Shown here one piece after another: positions 39,492-47,903 of a stretch of 64,000 nt of DNA. Each line of letters starts with the position of its first letter. Position 1 is the stretch's first letter. This DNA comes from a virus. A model generated the notes under the pieces. It was not told the DNA's origin. It did not search any database and saw only the letters and a list, made by a program, of their open reading frames with translations. The stretch covers positions 16,933 to 80,932 of IMG/VR virus record IMGVR_UViG_3300045789_000711, one strand, 5' to 3'. The translations under genes and the position numbers were made by a program.

Positions 39492-40058
39492 ATGAAGCTT
39501 TCAACAATCGTACAAACCGCAAAGGCCCGTTTTTCAGTCTTGCTTACTGATGATACACAAATAAGTGCTTACTTGGTGCAAGCGTTAACGACCTATCAAG
39601 ACTTGGCGGGATGTTTGAGAACGACTGTGATTGATGCCCCAACGGTTGAGGCACTAACACTGCCTCAGTCGTTTTTAGCGCACTCTATGTGTTCTGATGT
39701 CTATGGCGACTTTGTGCCAGTGGAAGTATTGGAATTAGAGGACGGCACAACCACAATTTATATGCCTGCAGGCACTATCTATCCGGTTAAGTATGAGTTT
39801 TTAGTCAACCTTGCTTACTACGCTGCAGACTTAGAAAATCACATCCCCAATCGCATAGCAGGCATGGTCACTGATTATCTTGAATGCCTTATTGCAACGG
39901 ACAATGACGACCGTATAGCCCGTATTGAGGCTGGTGGCAAAATGGATGCTTCACGCATGCCAACACGTCTTGACCGTATGGCACAAAAGACATCATTAGA
40001 AGAACAATTCAGGGCTAACCGCGCAATCGTATCAATGGCCAGTATTCACCCAATTTAG
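39492..40058 (+). CDS. Putative neck/tail completion protein
   Basis: 188 aa. Mostly helical N- and C-termini with a short beta segment; N-terminal TIVQTAKARFSVLLTDD resembles small head-tail connector proteins of contractile phages (gp13/gp14 group), but identity is low. Between two tube-like genes. Moderate to low confidence. Confidence 0.45.
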   Translation: MKLSTIVQTAKARFSVLLTDDTQISAYLVQALTTYQDLAGCLRTTVIDAPTVEALTLPQSFLAHSMCSDVYGDFVPVEVLELEDGTTTIYMPAGTIYPVKYEFLVNLAYYAADLENHIPNRIAGMVTDYLECLIATDNDDRIARIEAGGKMDASRMPTRLDRMAQKTSLEEQFRANRAIVSMASIHPI

Positions 40059-40071
40059 GCAGTATCTAGCG

Positions 40072-40587
40072 ATGAAATTTAACGGTAAACCTTTAAAAAA
40101 TCTCGCGCACAAAATGGTTACTACCCATTACCAGTTAGGCTGGCAGTGGGTTGTTGAGTTTACGGGGGCTGGTATTAGTCCCCCGTCAGACTTCGAGATT
40201 TTCGCTAAGTCAATCGAGCATGGCGGCGACACGATTGAATACGAAGAGAAGCAAATCGGCGCGAACACAATCAACTCACCAGTACACAAGACGGCAGGCA
40301 CTATCACGCTGATCATTCGTGATCATGAAGATGGCCGTTGTGAGAAGTTTTTCAAGACGCTCACTAAGCGCGTGGTTAACTCCGATGGAACGGTAAACCT
40401 ACCTGCTGATTATCTCTTTCAGCTCAAGCTATATCGAGTGATGGATGATGATAGCAAGGTGTTAGATCGTGACTGGACAGTCTCAATGGCAGAGTACGGC
40501 AGCATGACTCGCTCACAAGAGCAAATCGGTGAGTTCGTTTCGTATCCGGCAGTGTTTAAAAAGTATCAAGCGTTTGAAAAGGAATAA
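40072..40587 (+). CDS. Tail tube-like protein (gp19/gp54-like)
   Basis: 171 aa. HTYQLGW..VEF, IEHGGDTIEYEEKQIGANTI, GTITLIIRDHEDGRCEKFF and DGTVNLPADYLFQLKLYRV follow the gp19-like tube pattern (beta-rich with a W/F and DGT turn). Since a tube-like gene is already at 38973, this one may be the tube initiator or baseplate tube protein. Tail assembly role is likely. Confidence 0.6.
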   Translation: MKFNGKPLKNLAHKMVTTHYQLGWQWVVEFTGAGISPPSDFEIFAKSIEHGGDTIEYEEKQIGANTINSPVHKTAGTITLIIRDHEDGRCEKFFKTLTKRVVNSDGTVNLPADYLFQLKLYRVMDDDSKVLDRDWTVSMAEYGSMTRSQEQIGEFVSYPAVFKKYQAFEKE

Positions 40588-40593
40588 TCATCA

Positions 40594-41403
40594 ATGTCTA
40601 ACGTTCCCATTATTAAGTTACCTAGTTCTGGTAAGGCCGTTAAATTCCGTGAAGCCACGGTAGAAGATTGCATAGCTTACTGTGATCTAAATGAAGCCTT
40701 TGATGAAGCTATGGCGACGGAATACTTAAACTCAGTGCAAGTAGGTGAGCTAAGTGATTCAAGCCTATGGACGGCCCAAGATAGACGCCTAGCGCTATGG
40801 TGGATCTTCATTACAACTAGCACAGACACAACGATTGCTTATGAGTACCCGTGTGGCCATTGCGGTGAGCATCACACGCAGTTAGTTGACCTTGTTGATT
40901 TGGATGAAGAGGCCACCAGCTTACGTGTGAAGCCTTACATTGATGATGAAATCCAGTTTAATGATGTCACCCGCAGAATAAGACTTCACCCGTACAACGG
41001 CTTGGCCATGATGCACATGGAGCAGCACAGTATTGACCATAGTGATCTCGAACCGGATACAACGGAATACCGCAAAGCTGCAGCAAGGTTAAAGCTGTTA
41101 GAAGTGGCCCATGCGTTCACCTTTACCGACGAAAAGGAAAAGGACTTCGACAAGGCGCTTGCTAAGAAGCTAGAGGCTATTTCAGTGATGAGCCGTACCA
41201 AAGAGTTCCCGTTACTTGTTGCTGCTGTGATATCAGCATTAGAGAAGCTTGAACACGGTCTTAATTGCCGTTTTGTCGATGGCCGTATCTCGATTGTGTC
41301 ACCAGCAATGCCGTGTGAAACGGTAAAAGATGATAAGGGGGAAGCAATGTATTCACGATTGCTTATTCCATTTCAGTGTTCGGCTTTTATTCCGACGATA
41401 TAA
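40594..41403 (+). CDS. Tail assembly/baseplate hub chaperone-like protein
   Basis: 269 aa. A zinc-ribbon-like CGHCGEHHT near residue 91-99 and an overall resemblance to the T4 gp26/gp51 baseplate assembly proteins that precede the tape measure gene (FREATVEDCIAYCDLNEAFDEA; LIPFQCSAFIPTI at the end). The frame stops 150 bp before the tape measure, and a second frame in +1 phase continues at that point. Fusion across the ATA-TAA-C junction would add 47 residues. Position supports the chaperone call; the family is suggested rather than proven. Confidence 0.6.
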   Translation: MSNVPIIKLPSSGKAVKFREATVEDCIAYCDLNEAFDEAMATEYLNSVQVGELSDSSLWTAQDRRLALWWIFITTSTDTTIAYEYPCGHCGEHHTQLVDLVDLDEEATSLRVKPYIDDEIQFNDVTRRIRLHPYNGLAMMHMEQHSIDHSDLEPDTTEYRKAAARLKLLEVAHAFTFTDEKEKDFDKALAKKLEAISVMSRTKEFPLLVAAVISALEKLEHGLNCRFVDGRISIVSPAMPCETVKDDKGEAMYSRLLIPFQCSAFIPTI

Positions 41404-41416
41404 CTATCAATCGCTG

Positions 41417-41545
41417 ATGACCATTATTAAAAACTTAACGGTTTATGGTGGTCAGCCATTAGATAGCGTTGTTAAAGGCAGCATGAATATGATCGAGTTA
41501 ATTAACGACGGTCTTATTGATAAGTTTAAGAAGAAAGGGCGGTAA
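41417..41545 (+). CDS. Downstream half of possible +1 frameshift (tail chaperone)
   Basis: 42 aa if started at ATG 41417 (MTIIKNLTVYGGQPLDSVV...), which has no clear ribosome binding site. The frame is open from 41330 in +1 phase to the upstream gene. Reading shifted at ATA TAA C (41398-41404) would yield ...FIPTI-NYQSLMTIIKN. Tail assembly chaperones are often made by programmed frameshifting. The start or fusion is unproven. Confidence 0.45.
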   Translation: MTIIKNLTVYGGQPLDSVVKGSMNMIELINDGLIDKFKKKGR

Positions 41546-41548
41546 ATT

Positions 41549-44500
41549 GTGGACAAGACGATAGTTGATCAGGTTGAGGTAAAAGAGGCAAGTATTGATG
41601 CTATCTCTTTGGACTCACTTACCGACCAAGAGACACTTGAGCTAGCTGATGTTGTGACCGCGATTAGACGCGCGTCAGACAATGAGATCTCAACAATCAA
41701 CCAAGGCTTTGACCAATTAAAGTCAGCCTTGGTTAATTCGTTCAAGAATATAGGCAAGCAAAAACCCGCCAATAACACGGCAAAAACCAGCGTAAAAGAA
41801 GCAACAAACACGGCAATACATAGCGAAGCCATCAACAACACAGATAGTCACGCCGCCACAACTGGCACTAACCCGCGTAAAAATAGCGGCTTTACGGATA
41901 AAGTAAGCGGTAAAGATGCGGATACATCGCAATCTATCGCGCTTGCTGGTGGTCGGCCTATTCAGGGGGTTAATCCTCAGCACAACACTATTGCGGCCCC
42001 AGCGGCACGTAAAAGACGCCAATTAGACCTTGTTGAAGTCGCGCCGGAGTTGGCCAGTGTTAGCCCTCAAAACGCTAATCAAGACGTACAAAGCATTTCG
42101 CAGATAACCAATGTTGCGGGTGATGAAAGCAATGCGTCAAATGTCACGAACAAAACGAGTTCAGGTAATCGCAACAAGATAATCAATAGCAGGGCCGAGT
42201 CGCGTCTATCTAAACGTTCAGCCATTATTGATAGCAGTGTGACAGAGCAATACAAAGTTGATGCTAAGGGCCGTTTACGTAATGAGCGTGGGGCTTATGC
42301 GTCAAAGGTAGAGCAGAAGCAATACAAAAAAGCTACCAAGGCAAAAGCTGATGAAGCCACCGATAGCGGCGATCAACCTCAAGAGTCAGTCAAGCAAACC
42401 TCACTACTAAAACAATTACTCTTTTCTAGTGCAAAGATAGCTACCCTTGGCGCTGGGTATGGCGTGGGCCGTAATGGGCTTGGGGATAAAGACGGCACTA
42501 TTAAGAATACGGCAGGCATGGCCGTTGGCGGGTCTTACTTCTTAGCAGCGCAAGAAGTCGCAACCATGATGAATGACATTAAGGATTCGTTTAAGGATTC
42601 TGGCATTGAGTCATTTGGTGATGCAGTTAATAAGGTAAAGGAAAAGGCCAAGGCAGCTAAGGACAGTTTAACGGGCTTTGGTGGTAAAACGGTCAAGATG
42701 GCCAAGGCCGTGCAGATGCGTGTCACTGGTAAAGATGACGTACCGCCAGTGCATAAGCCAGTAAAGCGCAATCCTATATCAATGTTAATGGCCAAGCTGG
42801 GTCTATCTAAAACGTCAAACGATAACGATACGGTACGTGAAAGTAATAACGTAGTACGTGAAAACGATAACGTTAGCAGTGAAAAAACTAACGTTAAAAG
42901 TGCATCAAATGACGTAATCGTTACCAATAACGCCAATATTGGTGCATCAAACGCCCAAAACAGTGAATTAAGCGGGGATAAGGGCGTACAGGCTCAGTTG
43001 TTCAATGGCAGTGATAGCCAGTCTCAAGGTGAGCAGATAAGCGCTATTGATGAGAGTTCGCAAAAGGCCGTAGTCAGTAACAAAGAAAAACCAGTTAATG
43101 CCGCCGCGATCAGTGGGCCTAATGCGTCAGTGGATGGCAAGGTAGCGCCTAAGTGGATCAAGGCTAACACTAACCCGTTGTTCCGCTTCTTTGCTCGCCT
43201 ACAGCCTAAAGCCACTAAAACCGACGAGGCCATGTTAACGGCCTATAAGTCAGAGGCTAAAGCGGAAGAGCAGCGCCACCAAGAATCACTTATTGCCTTG
43301 GGTGACATTAAAGATGGCATTAAAGGCATTGAGGGCGGTGAGGGTGGTAGCGGCTTGCTTGGTGATGCGCTTGATTTCATGGGTGACAGGAAGAAGCGCA
43401 AAAAAGGCCGTAACGCTAAAGGTTCTCAACGTTCAGGTCGCTTAAGTGGCTCTAATGGATCATCAAGACGTACAGGCAGCTTTGAGTTGCCGGAAAAGTC
43501 CGAGCGAGTTAATAACCGGACGCGTCGCGGATCTGCTTATGGCTCTGCAGGCCGTTCGGCTGCTTCGGTTGGTACCACTGGCCGTGCTATTGGTGGTTCG
43601 GTTGCTGGTGGCGCAGTTAAAGCGGGTGGTTCAATGGCTGGTGGCGCGCTTAAAGCGGGTGGCGCTGTACTGTCTAAGCTTGCATTGCCATTAACCATTG
43701 CTATGGCTGCTTATGATGGTTTCCAAGGCTATAACGATACCGAGGGCCAAAAGGATGCGTTCAAGCTTAAAGAGGGCCAAGAGGCTAGCGTGGGTCAAAA
43801 GGCGTCTTCTGCTGCAGGCTCGGTGTTATCGCTTGGCGGCTTAACTGATTTCATTGGCATATCGAGCGCGGATATTAGCAAGGCTGTTTATAAATCATTT
43901 GGTGGCAGCATTGAGGGTGAAGAAAGCCCTATGCTAAATCTGATGACGCCTATAACGCTACTAACAAGTGCTATCTCATCGTTTTCAGCTATCACCGATA
44001 CCGACAAAATCAAAAGCACATTTGGTGTAGATAAAGATACGGATGTCAGTACAGGTCAACGCGCGGCCAGTCTTGCGGGTTCCGCTTTATCCATGGGTGG
44101 TTTATCCAATTTGTTTTTTGATACAAATTCAGAGGACATATCTAAATCAATTTATTCTTTCTTTGGCGGCAAGGCTGCAGACAGCGCCAGCAATGAAGCC
44201 AAAGCAAAAGAGCAGACAGCAAAGACGGTTACGGATACGGTTACATTACCAGTCACGGACACGGTTACAAATACAGTTACGCCACCAGCCAGTAAATCGG
44301 CTAGTGATTCGAGTGATAAGCCCGTCAGTGTCATAGTGAAAGATCCGACTACGCAACCAGCCACGAACACGGTTACTAAACCAGTTACGAATACAGTTAC
44401 AAATACAGTTACGGACAAGTTAGTTAATAACGCAGCCACAACGCAGCCTGCAGCGATAACACAAGCTTACCCTTTGGTGTCAGGACAAGCGCCAGCTCGC

Positions 44501-44806
44501 ATAATTTCCAATAACAAACAAACTGAGGACATCGAGCAGATTGAATCAGTTAATAAGCTAAAAGAAAGCATAGGCAATAAAGAGCGAGACGCCAAAACAA
44601 CAAACGTCACTAATTCCCAGCTAATTGGAAAGGGGGATCCAGAGATAGTTAAACTTCTTAAATCAATTGATAAGAAATTGGATTCAAAGAAAGATCCAGC
44701 GCCATTTAGATTTGGCGGCGGTAATACCAAGCCATCGAGTGCAACGGCTATACCAAAGGACTTTACGAATGCCGATCAACGTCAACAAGCCAACAACCTA
44801 GGTTAG
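41549..44806 (+). CDS. Tail tape measure protein
   Basis: 1085 aa from GTG 41549. Long N-terminal unstructured or coiled region rich in N, S, K, A; a glycine-rich linker (about 660-690) and a hydrophobic segment KLALPLTIAMAAYDGF (about 715-730); two internal repeats (DKDTDVSTGQRAASLAGSAL and DAFKLKEGQEASVGQKASSAAG) of a 110-residue unit; TVT-rich repeats at about 894-990. The size and place before the baseplate genes fit a tape measure. About 1.5 A per residue implies a tail near 160 nm. No lytic transglycosylase domain is apparent, unlike P1 Sit. Confidence 0.72.
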   Translation: MDKTIVDQVEVKEASIDAISLDSLTDQETLELADVVTAIRRASDNEISTINQGFDQLKSALVNSFKNIGKQKPANNTAKTSVKEATNTAIHSEAINNTDSHAATTGTNPRKNSGFTDKVSGKDADTSQSIALAGGRPIQGVNPQHNTIAAPAARKRRQLDLVEVAPELASVSPQNANQDVQSISQITNVAGDESNASNVTNKTSSGNRNKIINSRAESRLSKRSAIIDSSVTEQYKVDAKGRLRNERGAYASKVEQKQYKKATKAKADEATDSGDQPQESVKQTSLLKQLLFSSAKIATLGAGYGVGRNGLGDKDGTIKNTAGMAVGGSYFLAAQEVATMMNDIKDSFKDSGIESFGDAVNKVKEKAKAAKDSLTGFGGKTVKMAKAVQMRVTGKDDVPPVHKPVKRNPISMLMAKLGLSKTSNDNDTVRESNNVVRENDNVSSEKTNVKSASNDVIVTNNANIGASNAQNSELSGDKGVQAQLFNGSDSQSQGEQISAIDESSQKAVVSNKEKPVNAAAISGPNASVDGKVAPKWIKANTNPLFRFFARLQPKATKTDEAMLTAYKSEAKAEEQRHQESLIALGDIKDGIKGIEGGEGGSGLLGDALDFMGDRKKRKKGRNAKGSQRSGRLSGSNGSSRRTGSFELPEKSERVNNRTRRGSAYGSAGRSAASVGTTGRAIGGSVAGGAVKAGGSMAGGALKAGGAVLSKLALPLTIAMAAYDGFQGYNDTEGQKDAFKLKEGQEASVGQKASSAAGSVLSLGGLTDFIGISSADISKAVYKSFGGSIEGEESPMLNLMTPITLLTSAISSFSAITDTDKIKSTFGVDKDTDVSTGQRAASLAGSALSMGGLSNLFFDTNSEDISKSIYSFFGGKAADSASNEAKAKEQTAKTVTDTVTLPVTDTVTNTVTPPASKSASDSSDKPVSVIVKDPTTQPATNTVTKPVTNTVTNTVTDKLVNNAATTQPAAITQAYPLVSGQAPARIISNNKQTEDIEQIESVNKLKESIGNKERDAKTTNVTNSQLIGKGDPEIVKLLKSIDKKLDSKKDPAPFRFGGGNTKPSSATAIPKDFTNADQRQQANNLG

Positions 44807-44809
44807 ATA

Positions 44810-45160
44810 ATGGAAATAAGAGAGATTGACTATTTAATGGATCTAAACGAGTCCGGTGTAATTACTTATGCCGACTCGGATGCGACTGTTAACAACGTGC
44901 TTGAGTGGTTAGACACGCCAATGGGTACAGTCTATGGCCGTCCTGAGTGGGGGCATGACTTGATTAAGTTTAAGCATGAACCCACAGGATCCGCTATCAC
45001 GGCCCAGAACATCGAATTTAGCATTGTCGATAAGATTGTTCAGGATATGCCAGATATTCAACTTCACAGTATTTACTGTGAGCCAAGCGCAGAGTTCCCA
45101 GACCTATACATCATTAGGATTGGGTTGTTAAACGGTGCCGTAGAAACAACTTTAAACTAG
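44810..45160 (+). CDS. Baseplate wedge protein gp25/W-like
   Basis: 116 aa. VLEWLDTPMGTVYGRPEWGHDLIKF (in two parts, about 28-52) with the conserved GRPEWGxDL and I/VxxxI near DIQLHSIYCEP is the gp25/gpW signature (P2 W, T4 gp25, T6SS TssE). It triggers sheath contraction. Next to the J-like gene, the usual order W-J-I. Confidence 0.85.
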   Translation: MEIREIDYLMDLNESGVITYADSDATVNNVLEWLDTPMGTVYGRPEWGHDLIKFKHEPTGSAITAQNIEFSIVDKIVQDMPDIQLHSIYCEPSAEFPDLYIIRIGLLNGAVETTLN

Positions 45161-45173
45161 CAGGTAGCAAAGC

Positions 45174-46577
45174 ATGAGCGACAATACAGAATACAAAAAC
45201 ATCTTTGAAACAATCCTCACTCGCTATAGCTGGTGGTCACGATTACAGGGTTCACAGTTCGTTGAAATGATAGCGACGTTTGTTGGCCAAATGGTCTACA
45301 AAGCCAATGCGGTATCAGTACGAAGCTTGCAAGAGGCCTTTTTGAGTACAGCCACCAAGCGCTCATCTATTCTCGCTTCTGCAGAAGATAAGGGCTATAT
45401 AGGCCGAAAAATCATGCCATCTACGGGTACAAGTGAGGTCGAAAACTTAACTAACGCTGTGATGTCATTACCACGCAGTACACCGCTTATCTCTAATGCG
45501 GCTATTGAATACGTCACCATGGCTGCAGTTGAGATACCGCCATTTGGCAAGATTGAGATCCCCGTATCACAGCTTGTGCTGAAAGTGCTTAAGACAACCG
45601 TCGATCAAGAAGACAAATTCTTAGAAGTCATTTTACCCAAGGCCATCACAACCAAGGCGCACAAAGTTGACGTTCTGGTATCAACGGCTTCTGGTGGTTA
45701 TGACTTATGGCAAAAGAGCTATATGTTTAGACGAACTGGCGCGCGTGACAAGGCGTACACCGAGTTTTACAAACCTACTGACCAGTTAGGCATTCGCTTT
45801 GGTAACGGCATTAACGGCAAAATCCCAAGTGCTAACTCTGAAATTACACTGAACGTGTGGACGACTGAGGGTGATACCACGCTAATTGATGACCAGCCAC
45901 TTGAAATAACAGGTTCATTAGCTTACCTGAACGACTCAGTTAAGATTAAAACAGTAACGCCTATCGTTGGTGGTGCCTCTGCTGAAAGTGACGAAGAGAC
46001 GCGCGCTGGTGCGTTGTACGTTACGCCATTTGATAATCAAATTGTGTGGGATGACGACTACAGCCATTACATCAAGCAAAACATCGCTAACATCATTTGG
46101 GTGAATGCTTGGGGTGAGCAAGAACAAGAGAAGCAAGACGGTGTAAAAAACTTTTCCAATATCAATACGATATTCATTAGTGCTTATTCAACAAAACTTG
46201 ACCAAGAATCGTTAGGCGAAATCGTCAATGATTTACTTTCTGGTACTGACTACTTGAACAAGGTTTATGTTTACAAGCCTGCAGTAGAGCGCCCGTTTAC
46301 TATCACAATCAAAGGCAAGGCGTCAGGTGAAAAGGATCTTGTTCAGGTGGTAAAGGTTATTCGTGAAACGATTGATTCAATTTACGGCAGCAAGCCTACT
46401 GGCGAACGCCCAGATAAGATATTAGAGAAAGACGTTAACGCCCTCGTTCGAGATCTTAATCTACTGCACGATTTCTCGCTTGATTGGAGTGCATACCCGC
46501 AGAATATCATGCTAGAAGAGTACGTATTTATTGATGCGCTTACGTCTAACATCACTGTTAATTATGTTGAGGTGTAG
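45174..46577 (+). CDS. Baseplate J-like protein (gp6/gpJ)
   Basis: 467 aa. Conserved J features: GGASAESDEETRAGALYV, WVNAWGEQEQEKQDGV, INTIFISAYST and the C-terminal DFSLDWSAYPQNIML. J proteins dimerise at the wedge rim. Starts 13 bp after the gp25-like gene. Confidence 0.82.
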   Translation: MSDNTEYKNIFETILTRYSWWSRLQGSQFVEMIATFVGQMVYKANAVSVRSLQEAFLSTATKRSSILASAEDKGYIGRKIMPSTGTSEVENLTNAVMSLPRSTPLISNAAIEYVTMAAVEIPPFGKIEIPVSQLVLKVLKTTVDQEDKFLEVILPKAITTKAHKVDVLVSTASGGYDLWQKSYMFRRTGARDKAYTEFYKPTDQLGIRFGNGINGKIPSANSEITLNVWTTEGDTTLIDDQPLEITGSLAYLNDSVKIKTVTPIVGGASAESDEETRAGALYVTPFDNQIVWDDDYSHYIKQNIANIIWVNAWGEQEQEKQDGVKNFSNINTIFISAYSTKLDQESLGEIVNDLLSGTDYLNKVYVYKPAVERPFTITIKGKASGEKDLVQVVKVIRETIDSIYGSKPTGERPDKILEKDVNALVRDLNLLHDFSLDWSAYPQNIMLEEYVFIDALTSNITVNYVEV

Positions 46578-46579
46578 CC

Positions 46580-47425
46580 GTGGCTAATAACTGGCTAAAA
46601 GACCAACTGACAACCTCAAAAAAGCTGAGTCCAATGTGGGCCGGATTTGCTGATGCGCTGCAGGCTATTTTCGATGAGCAAGTCAAACCACTAACAGAGC
46701 GAGTGGCATCACTTAACTCATACTTTACGATGCACAAAGATGACTTACAAAAGCGCCTAGATGAGCTTGGCACGTTCTTCTACTTTGCGGGTAACGTTGC
46801 TCAAGAAGATATGCCGCTTGCGCTCATGCAGAAGCTTGACGAGGTGCATTTCAAACGAACCGACTTACCTATCCAAAACGCGATTAGTCGTGAATTTCAG
46901 GGCTTACAGGTTGTCTGGGCACCACTTTATGCGCCCAAGATAATAACGCCGACAGATAGCACTGATTACACTAAAAAGATGTTCCAAGGTCAGTTGGTTA
47001 ACGCCTTGCGCACCAAGGTTGAGATAGAAGACGGTAAAGAGGATGTAGGCAATTACTTTCTAACGTCGCGTGGCGTTATTCAGGTGTCCTCAATGCAGCT
47101 TGCGGCTAGTGGTTATTCGTCTAATGAGTTTTCAGCATTGGTAGACCGGATCATATCGCCGCTTATCCCTACTGACATTGTATTTGATGGTGAACACTTA
47201 TTGATTCACTACGATATTGTTGAAGCGTTAGAGCGTTTATTTTTCTACGAGCAAACCGTTACACAGATATTTAACTCTATTAAGGACGGCACAGACACGG
47301 GGCGTCATACGGCGGTTACGGTTGATAGCCACCAGCTTAATAACCGATTAGAGCCAGTTACAGGATACATAAACAGGATTGATGCTATAAGTCTCGATTT
47401 TTGGCCTTTGGATATACTCAGTTAA
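46580..47425 (+). CDS. Baseplate I-like protein
   Basis: 281 aa from GTG 46580. It follows the J-like gene immediately, as gpI does. Contains LSPMWAGFADALQAIFDEQ near the N-terminus and SGYSSNEFSALVDRIISPLIPTD further on, consistent with a wedge/tail-fibre attachment protein. Larger than P2 gpI, so extra domains are present. Name by synteny. Confidence 0.6.
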   Translation: MANNWLKDQLTTSKKLSPMWAGFADALQAIFDEQVKPLTERVASLNSYFTMHKDDLQKRLDELGTFFYFAGNVAQEDMPLALMQKLDEVHFKRTDLPIQNAISREFQGLQVVWAPLYAPKIITPTDSTDYTKKMFQGQLVNALRTKVEIEDGKEDVGNYFLTSRGVIQVSSMQLAASGYSSNEFSALVDRIISPLIPTDIVFDGEHLLIHYDIVEALERLFFYEQTVTQIFNSIKDGTDTGRHTAVTVDSHQLNNRLEPVTGYINRIDAISLDFWPLDILS

Positions 47426-47463
47426 TACAATGCCTGCACATTCACACCTAGGGAAATGTGCCG

Positions 47464-47892
47464 ATGGCAAACCAAACAGCAAGAGGCGTATTGCTCGCCG
47501 CTTATTTCAACCGCAGAGCGCTATCAATGATCAGCGCAACGCCTACATTCAAGCTTAAATCAGTCCAGTTCGGCGCGGGGTTTCTTGATACCTCAGTATC
47601 ACCCGCGCTCGTTAAGGAAATCCCAATAACAGCGGTTAAATCGGACATTACCAATGTGTATACCGATAACTCACCGACGTTCTTCTACGACTCAACGCTT
47701 AAACAAGTAAAAGTCAGAACTGAAATTCCAGTCGGTGCGGCGGGTATCCCTGCTGGTGGCGCTAACGTCAACGTGGCTTGCATCTTAGATGAACAAGGCA
47801 ATGCAGTAGCCATGCTAGCGGGTCAGCCTACAGTTGTTAACACTGAGCGCGGTTATGTCGTGACCGGAATTATTGAGACTGAACTTAATTAA
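47464..47892 (+). CDS. Tail-collar / fibre adaptor protein
   Basis: 142 aa from ATG 47464 (GGGAA 8 bases upstream; GTG 47458 also possible). Starts with a hydrophobic LLAAYFNRRALSMISATPTFKL-type segment and holds a beta-rich body (GAGFLDTSVSPALVKEIPITAV), resembling the N-terminal tail-attachment domains of phage fibres. Between baseplate and fibre genes. Confidence 0.55.
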   Translation: MANQTARGVLLAAYFNRRALSMISATPTFKLKSVQFGAGFLDTSVSPALVKEIPITAVKSDITNVYTDNSPTFFYDSTLKQVKVRTEIPVGAAGIPAGGANVNVACILDEQGNAVAMLAGQPTVVNTERGYVVTGIIETELN

Positions 47893-47903
47893 CAGGTAAG
47901 CAA

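Noticed and set aside
41330-41545. Independent 71-aa gene from ATG 41330
   Set aside because: Its first 29 codons lie inside the chaperone gene with no ribosome binding site; a short start at 41417 or a +1 shift is more likely.
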